Assembly (NCBI RefSeq): GCF_002858935.1
Contig: NZ_PJRT01000002.1
Span: 124,001-188,000 of the forward strand
From: Pantoea endophytica
GTDB lineage: Bacteria > Pseudomonadota > Gammaproteobacteria > Enterobacterales > Enterobacteriaceae
Reading direction: 5' to 3'
DNA: 64,000 nucleotides
Of the stretch, positions 49,006-56,366 are shown piece by piece. A program made the position numbers and the translations under genes. Every line of letters begins with the position of its first letter. Positions within the stretch are counted from its first letter, which is position 1. The notes below the pieces were generated by a model. It was not told where the DNA came from. It worked only from the letters and a program-made list of their open reading frames with translations, and made no database searches.

Positions 49006-49175
49006 GACTGTTGCGTAGTGGCGGGTTTTTGCGGGCAGGTTTGCACATCGAGTGAAGGATCCGCGGGGTGACGCACGTCGGTGAGCCAGGTCATGGTGAA
49101 GAGAAACACCACGCCAATTAAACAGGCGGAGAGCAGGCCAATTATGGCGATCAGTTTGTCATCGCTGGATTCCAT
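49002..49175 (-). CDS. Small membrane protein (57 aa)
   Basis: The frame starts MESSDDKLIAIIGLL and has one membrane segment (about residues 9-29, IIGLLSACLIGVVFLFTMTW), then a polar tail with one Cys ending TTQQS. AAGGAG lies seven bases before the ATG. Its stop overlaps the end of the glycosidase gene on the other strand by 4 bp. I do not recognise it. With the next small gene it forms a tandem pair. Confidence 0.6.
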   Translation of the reverse strand: MESSDDKLIAIIGLLSACLIGVVFLFTMTWLTDVRHPADPSLDVQTCPQKPATTQQS

Positions 49176-49214
49176 CGACATCTCCTTGCAGGCTTCCTTT
49201 TCCCGGTGCTGACC

Positions 49215-49358
49215 TTAACTCATCCACAGCGTAATCATCAGGACGAAGATTATAAGCGTAACCGAAGTGACTGCAAGCACCACAATGGCGAAGAGCGCGT
49301 CGTCGAGCGGCTGCCGATAAGGTTCGTCGTGGTCGTCTGGTGGTGCAGGTGAACTCAT
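49215..49358 (-). CDS. Small membrane protein (47 aa)
   Basis: The frame starts MSSPAPPDDHDEPYRQPLDD, then has one strongly hydrophobic segment (about residues 22-45, ALFAIVVLAVTSVTLIIFVL) and ends in TLWMS. The acidic/proline-rich front followed by a single helix fits a small inner-membrane protein with the N-terminus inside or outside undecided. No strong ribosome site is visible. It lies 39 bp upstream of the 57-aa gene, same strand. Confidence 0.5.
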   Translation of the reverse strand: MSSPAPPDDHDEPYRQPLDDALFAIVVLAVTSVTLIIFVLMITLWMS

Positions 49359-49455
49359 GATGACTCAAAAATAAAGGCGAGTTTTCGCGCAGGATTGCCG
49401 CACAGAGTGTAATGCAATGCGCCCTAAGTTACAGGAAAATTTCTGGCGGAGAAAT

Positions 49456-49479
49456 AATGGGGCGCAGGCGCGCCCCATT
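49456..49479 (-). terminator. Probable terminator of the TonB receptor gene
   Basis: A perfect 10-bp stem AATGGGGCGC/GCGCCCCATT with a 4-base loop, 10 bases after the receptor stop. The T-run on the minus strand is weak (ATTATTTC). Confidence 0.7.
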
Positions 49480-49489
49480 GGAGAGCAGA

Positions 49490-51691
49490 TTAGAAATCGT
49501 AGCTGAGTGAAACCTTCACCGTGCGTGGTTCACCCTGCGACAAATAGGTGCCGCTATCATCAACATTGGCCCAATATTTCTCATTCGTGACGTTATCCAC
49601 GCCCACGCGCCACACCATATCGTTCTGGTTAACCTTCATGCGGTAACGCAGACCCAAATCCAGCGTGGTGTAATCATCCAGCTTCATGTTGTTTGCCAGG
49701 TCGGCATATTGTGAACCGGTGTAGTTCAGCAATGCTGTGGCGGTCAAACCGTCCACCGGCTTGATGTCATACTCCGCACCCAGCGCCGCAGTGAAGCGCG
49801 GTACGCCGATGGCGTTTTTGCCATCCTGATCGCTGTCACCGGTTTTGGTCATATCCGGATCGATCCAGGTGGCGCTGCTGTTAAGACGCAGGCCCAGCAC
49901 CGGCTCACCGAATACGTTCAACTCCACGCCACGGTTGCGCTGCTCGCCATTCAGCTGGTAGACCGAATTGTTCAGCACGCCAACCGGCTGTTTGATTTCA
50001 AACAGCGCCAGCGATCCGCCGACGCGACCAAAGTCCGCTTTGACACCCACTTCGTTCTGCTTAGCATGTACGATGCCGGTCACGCTACCGTAGTTGGTGG
50101 CGGTAAACGGCGCGGCGGTGCCTGGCGTCAGCGATTCGGTATGGTTGGCATACAGCGAGATATTTTGTGTGGCTTTATACAGCAAACCGTAGGCCGGCAA
50201 CCAACGGCTGCTGTCGAAACGTGTCGCGGTATCTTCAACGCCGTCATAACCGTAGTTACGCACCACCACTTTTTGATGACGCGCGCCGACGGTTGCCAGC
50301 AAGGTGTCATCAAAGAAGCCCAGCGTATCGCTCAGCAGGTAGCCTTGCGAACGTGAACGGTAAGTGGTCAGCGGATCGCTGAACTTAGCGCCACCGGCGA
50401 ACACGCTATCCGGTTCAGCCACATCCTGCGGGTGATAAATATTTACGTTGGCATCGTTGCCCGACGACATGCGATAGCTGTTTTTCGCATTCGTGGTCAT
50501 CGCCGAATAACCGAAATTCACTTTATGCGTCACCGGACCGGTGGTGAAATCACCACGCAGTCCAACCATGCCGCTCATGTTGTCCTGCACGCGATTGGTG
50601 CGGAAGCGACCAATGGTGGCGTTGCCGGCGCTGTCGCGGATCTTCGGAATGCCGTAGTTGCCCACTTCATGTGTGTGCTGCGCGCCGAGGCCCGCATAGG
50701 CGGTCCACTGATCGGTCAGATCGTATTCGGCTTTCGCCAGACCAAACTCCGACTCGATATCGCTGAACACCCACTTCTGGCTGTAGTTTTTCGCGTTGGA
50801 CGGCACATCAGGAATGAAATCGATGCCGCTGATGTTGACGCCGTTACGCGCATCGTGGAAGGTCTTTTTCAGGTAGCCAACGTCGAGCGACGTACGCAGA
50901 CGATCGCCACGATAATCCAGGCCGAGTGACGCAGCGGTGGTGCGTTTTTTCTCGCCATCTACCTCGGTGCCGCCTTCGCGGTTAACCGCATTCAGACGCA
51001 CGCCGAACTGGTTGTTGTCGCCAAAACGACGACCAATATCGGCGGTGCCGCCCACCTGGGAACCGGACGTGTAATCCACCCCGATGCGCGTCAGCGGCGT
51101 ATCATCAGCGTGCTTCGGCTCGAGGTTAATCATGCCGCCGACGCCGCTCTCCGTCGAACCGTTCAGCAAGGCGTTAGCCCCTTTAAAGATCTCCACGCGA
51201 TCAATCAGCGAGGCATCCATCACCTGACGCGGCACGATACCCGCCAGGCCGCCGTAGGTCATGGCATCGCCGTCCAGCTTGAAGCCACGAATGCGATAGC
51301 TCTCGGCAAAGTTGCCGTAGCCTTTCAGATTCTGCACGCCAGCATCGTTGCGCACCACGTCACCGATGGTTTGCGCCTGCTGATCCTGAATCATTTTCGA
51401 GGTAAAACCAATGACGTTAAACGGCACGTCCATGGCGTTTTGCTCACCCAGCATGCCAAGGCGGCCGCCGTGTGCAACCTGGCCATCGAGGAAAGCCGGT
51501 ACCAGATCGTTGCCGCCTGGTTTGAAATCGGTTTGCGGTGTCGCGGTCACGGTCAGCGTCTGCTGCTCGTTTTTCGCGTCAGTTGAGGTTGTGGTGTTGG
51601 TGGTAGCAGCCATCACTGGCAAACAACCGGCGCTGACCATTACGGCCAACAGCGTCGGTTTCAGTCCGGGATTGAAAGGCATAGTGCGCAT
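49490..51691 (-). CDS. TonB-dependent siderophore receptor
   Basis: An outer-membrane receptor that imports a ferric siderophore with TonB energy. The 733-aa precursor has a signal peptide ending PVMAA (about residue 29), a TonB-box-like QTLTVTATP near residue 45, a plug domain (IGDVVRNDAGVQNLKGYGNFAE, IRGFKLDGD, VEIFKGANALLNG) and a 22-strand barrel ending in Phe (VSLSYDF). It resembles the ferrichrome/FcuA-type group, but the ligand cannot be settled. I start at MRTMPFNPG, with AGGGGA before it. A Fur box lies 20 bp upstream. Confidence 0.88.
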   Translation of the reverse strand: MRTMPFNPGLKPTLLAVMVSAGCLPVMAATTNTTTSTDAKNEQQTLTVTATPQTDFKPGGNDLVPAFLDGQVAHGGRLGMLGEQNAMDVPFNVIGFTSKMIQDQQAQTIGDVVRNDAGVQNLKGYGNFAESYRIRGFKLDGDAMTYGGLAGIVPRQVMDASLIDRVEIFKGANALLNGSTESGVGGMINLEPKHADDTPLTRIGVDYTSGSQVGGTADIGRRFGDNNQFGVRLNAVNREGGTEVDGEKKRTTAASLGLDYRGDRLRTSLDVGYLKKTFHDARNGVNISGIDFIPDVPSNAKNYSQKWVFSDIESEFGLAKAEYDLTDQWTAYAGLGAQHTHEVGNYGIPKIRDSAGNATIGRFRTNRVQDNMSGMVGLRGDFTTGPVTHKVNFGYSAMTTNAKNSYRMSSGNDANVNIYHPQDVAEPDSVFAGGAKFSDPLTTYRSRSQGYLLSDTLGFFDDTLLATVGARHQKVVVRNYGYDGVEDTATRFDSSRWLPAYGLLYKATQNISLYANHTESLTPGTAAPFTATNYGSVTGIVHAKQNEVGVKADFGRVGGSLALFEIKQPVGVLNNSVYQLNGEQRNRGVELNVFGEPVLGLRLNSSATWIDPDMTKTGDSDQDGKNAIGVPRFTAALGAEYDIKPVDGLTATALLNYTGSQYADLANNMKLDDYTTLDLGLRYRMKVNQNDMVWRVGVDNVTNEKYWANVDDSGTYLSQGEPRTVKVSLSYDF

Positions 51692-51709
51692 GGGATCCCC
51701 TAATGCAAA

Positions 51710-51728
51710 CGAAGTGATAATCATTATT
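51710..51728. promoter_or_regulatory. Fur box of the TonB receptor gene
   Basis: TGATAATCATTAT (51715-51727) matches the right-hand 13 of the 19-bp Fur consensus GATAATGATAATCATTATC perfectly; the left-hand part is degenerate. It lies 19-37 bp before the start, where Fur would block transcription in iron-rich cells. Confidence 0.8.
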
Positions 51729-51838
51729 ATTGCGGTTTGCGATTATGCGCAGTCGTTGTGCGAAAGCAAGAAAAATCCCACTTTTTGCGTTCATATCATG
51801 GAGGAGTGGTGCAATAGGTACCCTGCCCGGTCTTGTAG

Positions 51839-51862
51839 GGTCGCCATTCATTCATGGCGACC
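51839..51862. repeat. Palindrome GGTCGCCAT...ATGGCGACC
   Basis: A 9-bp perfect stem with loop TCATTC. The core ATGGCGACC is shared with 12877-12928. It lies 42 bp to the left of repeat copy B. Confidence 0.65.
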
Positions 51863-51903
51863 AATGCTTATCACTGAAGAAAGGGTTTTGCTTTGACTAG
51901 GTA

Positions 51904-52110
51904 GCGGGCTCTGACACATCTGCTGCGTCACGGGCCGTCCTCGCGCCGCTAGCGCGGTGCCTTCGGCTTCCACGTCGTGCCAACGGACCGTTCGCGGATC
52001 GGCCTTCACTGGCCGACACCGAACTGCCTCACGCATCCATGCGTGAGGCTCCTGGCCCAACGTAAAAGCCTCAGCGCTGCGAATAGCCCTTTTGCCGCAG
52101 CAGACGCGCC
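51904..52110 (+). repeat. Structured dispersed repeat, copy B
   Basis: The second copy of the element at 24684-24887, same orientation, about 207 bp. Hairpins: a 7-bp stem with one G-T pair at 51943-51960; TCGGCC-TTCACT-GGCCGA (51999-52016); a 10-bp stem with loop TCCA (52026-52049); GCTGCG...CGCAGC (52076-52081 with 52096-52101). The last three stems match copy A, with base changes on both sides of single pairs. It lies between the apeR 3' end and the TonB receptor promoter. No coding frame is likely. Confidence 0.8.
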
Positions 52111-52190
52111 AGCGCCTCTGGCAACTGTGCCCTTTTCAACAACATGTACCGAAGCAGCAGGCATGCGTTCGTCGCGGACTTAACTAACAA

Positions 52191-52206
52191 GCGCCATTCA
52201 TGGCGC
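52191..52206. repeat. Palindrome GCGCCAT-TC-ATGGCGC
   Basis: A 7-bp perfect stem, 8 bp from the apeR stop codon. The heart, GCCAT...ATGGC, is like the palindromes at 12912 and 51839. It may serve as the end of the ape transcript, although only a weak T-run (TTGTTAGTT on the minus strand) follows. Confidence 0.55.
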
Positions 52207-52213
52207 CCTGCTA

Positions 52214-53449
52214 TCAGCCTTCGCGCCAGCGTTTAAACACCAGCGAAGTGTTAATCCCGCCAAAGGCAAAGTTATTGGATTGGATGTAATCTGTCTCAAT
52301 CTGGCGCGCTTCACCGATGATGTAATCAAGTTCACCGCATTCAGCGGCCGGTTGTGACAAATTCAACGTCGGCGCAAACCAGCCTTCACGCATCATCTCA
52401 ATGCTCATCCAGGCTTCCAGCGCCCCGCACGCGCCCAGCGTATGGCCAAAGTAGCTTTTTAGCGAAGAGATTGGCGTGCTGTTGCCATAAATCGCTGCGG
52501 TGGCCTGACTCTCGGCGATATCGCCGCGATCGGTGGCGGTGCCGTGGGCATTGATATAGCCAATCTGCCCCGGCGTGACGCCGGCGGTTTTCAGCGCGCG
52601 CTCGATACAAATCTGCATGGTTTCACGCTGCGGCTGGGTGATATGCGCGGCATCGCAGTTGGTGTGGAAACCCACCAGCTCGGCATAAATGGTGGCTCCG
52701 CGCGCCTGCGCATGTTCCAGCGATTCGAGGATCAAGGTGCCGGCACCTTCGCCAATCACTAATCCGTCGCGCTGCTGGTCGAACGGCGCGGGCGACGTGT
52801 GCGGCGCGTCGTTACGCTGGCTGGTGGCGAACAGCGTGTCAAACACCGCCGCTTCGGATGGACACAGCTCTTCCGCCCCACCCGCCACCATCACGGTTTG
52901 ATAACCGTGACGAATCGCTTCCCACGCATAGCCGATCGCCTGGCTGCCCGACGTACAGGCGCTGGACGTCGGGATCACCCGGCCGCGCAGGCCAAAGAAC
53001 AGGCCCGCGTTAACGGCGGTGGTGTGCGGCATCATCTGCACGTAAGTGGTGCCGGTAATGTTGTTGGTGTGCTTTTCCGTCAGCATAGTGGCGAACTCAC
53101 TCACCGGTCCGGTGCTGCCGGTGGAGGAGCCATAAGCAATGCCGGTTTCACCGCTGGTCAGCACCGGATGATCGATCAAACCGGCCTGCTCCAGCGCGAG
53201 TTCGGTGGCGCGCGTCGCCATCAGTGACACGCGCCCCATCGAACGAATGCGTTTGCGCGTGTAATGCGCTGGCGGCGTAAAGTCGTCCACCGGCGCGCCG
53301 AGCAGCGTGTGCAAGCCGTCGTACACTTGCCATTCCGGCATATGGCGCACCGCATTTTTGCCCTGTTTGATCCGCTCAGCCACCGCGCTCCAGCGCTCAC
53401 CAAAAGCGGTCACGCCGCCCATGCCGGTTACCACTACGCGCTGAATCAC
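52214..53449 (-). CDS. apeR: Aryl polyene 3-oxoacyl-ACP synthase ApeR
   Basis: A FabF-like ketosynthase of the aryl polyene type II system and the last gene of the operon. The 411-aa protein has all three catalytic residues: Cys in SSACTSGSQ, His in NAHGTATDRGD and His in SYFGHTLGACG. Closing motif NNFAFGGINTSL. The start is GTG in a GTGA overlap with the apeQ stop, with GGAGGT properly spaced. It should condense malonyl-ACP with the growing polyene or the starter. Confidence 0.9.
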   Translation of the reverse strand: MIQRVVVTGMGGVTAFGERWSAVAERIKQGKNAVRHMPEWQVYDGLHTLLGAPVDDFTPPAHYTRKRIRSMGRVSLMATRATELALEQAGLIDHPVLTSGETGIAYGSSTGSTGPVSEFATMLTEKHTNNITGTTYVQMMPHTTAVNAGLFFGLRGRVIPTSSACTSGSQAIGYAWEAIRHGYQTVMVAGGAEELCPSEAAVFDTLFATSQRNDAPHTSPAPFDQQRDGLVIGEGAGTLILESLEHAQARGATIYAELVGFHTNCDAAHITQPQRETMQICIERALKTAGVTPGQIGYINAHGTATDRGDIAESQATAAIYGNSTPISSLKSYFGHTLGACGALEAWMSIEMMREGWFAPTLNLSQPAAECGELDYIIGEARQIETDYIQSNNFAFGGINTSLVFKRWREG

Positions 53450-54177
53450 AGCATACCTCCATTGATTGAAATCACCTGACGCGTGACGTAGCCCGCGATG
53501 TCCGACATTAAGTAGCTGGCCAGTCCGGCGACTTCATCCGCCGCGCCCATGCGCTTCATCGGGATCAGCTTCATCGCCTCGTCAATCACCAGCGGCTCAA
53601 GATCGGTCATGCCGGTATCAATTAAGCCGGGCGCGATGCAGTTAACGGTAATTTTGCGTTTCGCCAGCTCAATCGCCAGCGCTTTGGTGGCACCGATAAT
53701 GCCGGCTTTGGCCGCACTGTAGTTGACCTGGCCGCGATTGCCCATGATCCCCGATACCGAGGAGAGCGTAATAATACGTCCGCCCTTGCGCAGGCCAATC
53801 ATCGGCATCACGCACGGATGAATCACGTTGTAGAAGCTGTCGAGATTGGTGTGGATCACGCTGTCCCACTCGTCATCGGTCAGGGCCGGGAACGCCGCAT
53901 CGCGCGTGATGCCCGCATTGCTCACCACGCCGTAGTAGGCGCCGTGTGCGGCGATATCCTGTTCCAGTGCGCTGCGTGTGACATCGCGCTGCGCCACGTC
54001 AAACTGCAAGGTGCGCCCACATCCGCCTGCCGCCTCAATCTCAGCCAGCGTCTGCGCGGCACCGGCGCTGTCGCGGTGATAATGCACCACTATCTCAAAG
54101 CCATCCTGCGCCAGACGCAGTGCGATGGCGCGGCCAATACCTTTACTTGCGCCGGTCACTAAAACGCTGCGTGTCAT
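53446..54177 (-). CDS. apeQ: Aryl polyene 3-oxoacyl-ACP reductase ApeQ
   Basis: A FabG-like short-chain dehydrogenase that reduces the keto group in each polyene round. The 243-aa protein has TGASKGIG at residues 8-15, NAGITRDAAF in the middle and the YxxxK site in NYSAAKAGIIG. The start and stop overlap apeP and apeR by four bases each. Confidence 0.92.
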   Translation of the reverse strand: MTRSVLVTGASKGIGRAIALRLAQDGFEIVVHYHRDSAGAAQTLAEIEAAGGCGRTLQFDVAQRDVTRSALEQDIAAHGAYYGVVSNAGITRDAAFPALTDDEWDSVIHTNLDSFYNVIHPCVMPMIGLRKGGRIITLSSVSGIMGNRGQVNYSAAKAGIIGATKALAIELAKRKITVNCIAPGLIDTGMTDLEPLVIDEAMKLIPMKRMGAADEVAGLASYLMSDIAGYVTRQVISINGGML

Positions 54178-54647
54178 GGCTGAACTCCTTGTTGCAATTG
54201 AATTAACTCGTGTTCATTGGGCTGATAGGTATTCAGCCGCCCGCTGGCAATGATCGCCTCGCCGCAGCGGATCTCCCCTTCAAAGCTGCCCAATCGGTCG
54301 TCACGCATCAGCAGACGCATTTCAACGCGCAGCGTGCTGTTGGCGGCGAAAGCGGCGCTGCTGGCACGATAACCGCGTCCGCCAAGCAGCATGCCGGGAC
54401 GAATCTCATCGCCGCCGCGCTGACGCGCATGAAAGCCCGACCAGACGCCAACGGTCTGCGCCATGATTTCCACGCCGTACCACGCCGGTAAATCGCCCTG
54501 TGCGGTGAGAAAAGGGGCCAGCACGCCTGTCGCGTTGATACTGACTTCGCAGATCACGCTGTCGTCGCTAACCTGGATGACGCGATCCAGCAGCAGCATC
54601 GGTGCACGATGCGGCAGATAAGCATCTACCGGCAGAAAATCACTCAT
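54174..54647 (-). CDS. apeP: Aryl polyene dehydratase-like protein ApeP
   Basis: A 157-aa hot-dog fold protein of the FabA/FabZ-like group (LPHRAPMLLLDRV near residue 11). In the E. coli APE system ApeP and ApeI are thought to work together as the dehydratase. It overlaps apeO by 8 bp and apeQ by 4 bp. Which of ApeP and ApeI carries the active residues cannot be decided from the sequence alone. Confidence 0.85.
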   Translation of the reverse strand: MSDFLPVDAYLPHRAPMLLLDRVIQVSDDSVICEVSINATGVLAPFLTAQGDLPAWYGVEIMAQTVGVWSGFHARQRGGDEIRPGMLLGGRGYRASSAAFAANSTLRVEMRLLMRDDRLGSFEGEIRCGEAIIASGRLNTYQPNEHELIQLQQGVQP

Positions 54648-55797
54648 GAGGCTTTCCTACAATCAGGCAGGTATTGTTCCCGCCAAAAGCAAACGAATTT
54701 GAGGCAATCACCGGGCGCGCCAAAAGCTGCGGCGTGGTGATCAAACCGCACGCCGGCAGCGAGGTATCGCGTGCCGCCAACGAGAAATCCTGCGGCGGCA
54801 GCGGCAGCTGCTGCTGCAGAATCAGTGCGGCTAAAGCCGCTTCGGTCGCGCCCGCCGCGCCCAGCGTGTGGCCGGTCAGGTGTTTGGTTGAGCTGCACGG
54901 CACGCGTTCACCAAACAGGCGATGAATCACCGCAGATTCCACCTGATCGTTCAGCGGCGTGGCGGTACCGTGCAGGTTGATGTAACCAACATCCTGCGGC
55001 TGTAAACCCGCCTGTTGCAGCGCCATCAGCATAGCGCGCTCGGCGCCGACGCCTTCAGGATGCGGTGCCGACATGTGCCACGCGTCCGACGATTCACCGC
55101 AGCCGAGCAGCGCCAGCGGATGCTTTTCGCGCGTCAGCAGCAGCAGCGCGGCAGCTTCACCAATCGAAATGCCGTCGCGATCGGCGCTAAACGGCGCGCA
55201 GTGACGTTCAGAAAGCGAATCCAGGCTGGCGAAGCCGTTAATCGGCATGCGACTCAGCGAATCCGCGCCGCCCACCAGCGCCACGTCCGCTAAACCAGCA
55301 TCAATCAAACGTTGGCCGCTGATTATGGCGCGCGCACTGGATGAGCAGGCAGTCGAAATGGTGTAAGCCGGACCGTCCAGCGCTAAAAAATGCGCCAGGA
55401 AGCGTGATGGATCGCCAAGCTCCTGCATGCGGTAATCGTAGCCCGACAAGGCGTCATCCACCTGACGATCGCCTTCATCCACGCCGGAGGTGCTGGTGCC
55501 AAGCACAATCGCCACGCGATCGCGCCCATATTGCGCGATCGCCGCATCCACTGCCGGGCGTATCTGCGCCAGCGAGGCCAGCAGCAGCTGATTGTTGCGG
55601 GTGTTATGCGCCGCCAGCGCGGCAGGAATCAGCGGCAACGCGCCCTGCACTTCGCCCAGCCAGCAGCGTTTGCCGTCTTGCAGCCAGCCGTCACGCGGTT
55701 GCATGCCGGGCGCGTGGCCCGCTTGCAGCTGTGTGGCGATGTGCGCCAGGTTGTTGCCCAGCGCATTCACCATGCCAAAGGCGGAGATGTAAATCAT
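54640..55797 (-). CDS. apeO: Aryl polyene ketosynthase ApeO
   Basis: A second ketosynthase, 385 aa, shorter than FabF. The triad is complete: Cys in STACSSSARAI, His in NLHGTATPLND and His in HLTGHTLGAAG. In the APE system ApeO pairs with a chain-length-factor-like partner (ApeC), whose gene would lie beyond the window. Start and stop overlap the neighbours (ATGA with apeN). Confidence 0.9.
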   Translation of the reverse strand: MIYISAFGMVNALGNNLAHIATQLQAGHAPGMQPRDGWLQDGKRCWLGEVQGALPLIPAALAAHNTRNNQLLLASLAQIRPAVDAAIAQYGRDRVAIVLGTSTSGVDEGDRQVDDALSGYDYRMQELGDPSRFLAHFLALDGPAYTISTACSSSARAIISGQRLIDAGLADVALVGGADSLSRMPINGFASLDSLSERHCAPFSADRDGISIGEAAALLLLTREKHPLALLGCGESSDAWHMSAPHPEGVGAERAMLMALQQAGLQPQDVGYINLHGTATPLNDQVESAVIHRLFGERVPCSSTKHLTGHTLGAAGATEAALAALILQQQLPLPPQDFSLAARDTSLPACGLITTPQLLARPVIASNSFAFGGNNTCLIVGKPHE

Positions 55798-56366
55798 GAT
55801 GAGGCATCCAGATGTTGGATTTGAATCTGATAACCAAACGCACGTTGATCGATGCTGATCGGCTCACGCAACTCGCCACGCTGCAGATAGCGAATCAGCG
55901 TTACCACCTTGCCAGCGGGATCGCGCAGCTCGCGGCGATCGTCGATGTCGGTCAGCGTCCAGCCACGCGGCAACTGCGGCTGCCACGCGCTGATCGGCCA
56001 GTGGCTCAGCATCACATCCGCCAATACCTGACTGGCGGGCGGCATTTCCGGCAGCGCCATCATCTGCTGCGTGTGAATGCCGTTTTTATCATAGGTGACG
56101 CGGAACAGGCGAATGCCAAGCGATGACAAACCGGCGAGGCTCAGCTGCTGTGAATCCGCGCTCAGCAGCACCAGCAGCGACTGGGTTTTGCCTTTGGCGT
56201 GGCCGGTCAGCAACTGCTGCTGCTGAAACGCGGGCGAGATGCCCGGCGCCGGCAACGTGACGCGCACGCCCGGTTTCAGCCACGCGGTTGGCCGATTGAG
56301 GTCGCTCTGATGCTGCGCGCAGCCGCTTACCAGCAGGCTCAACAGCAGCAAAATGCCCATTTTCAT
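55794..56366 (-). CDS. apeN: APE cluster lipoprotein ApeN (DUF3261)
   Basis: A 190-aa lipoprotein precursor with lipobox LVSGC (Cys near residue 15). The DUF3261 family is a constant part of APE clusters and is probably an outer-membrane lipoprotein in polyene transport. The frame is open far upstream, but the start MKMGILLLLSLL overlaps the apeM stop (ATGA), has AAGGAAGC before it and gives the lipoprotein signal. Confidence 0.85.
   Translation of the reverse strand: MKMGILLLLSLLVSGCAQHQSDLNRPTAWLKPGVRVTLPAPGISPAFQQQQLLTGHAKGKTQSLLVLLSADSQQLSLAGLSSLGIRLFRVTYDKNGIHTQQMMALPEMPPASQVLADVMLSHWPISAWQPQLPRGWTLTDIDDRRELRDPAGKVVTLIRYLQRGELREPISIDQRAFGYQIQIQHLDASS

Noticed and set aside
49305..49322. 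GCCGATAA near 49310 as a sigma-28 promoter
   Set aside because: No TAAA or similar box upstream at 14-16 bases; the sequence belongs to the small membrane protein frame.
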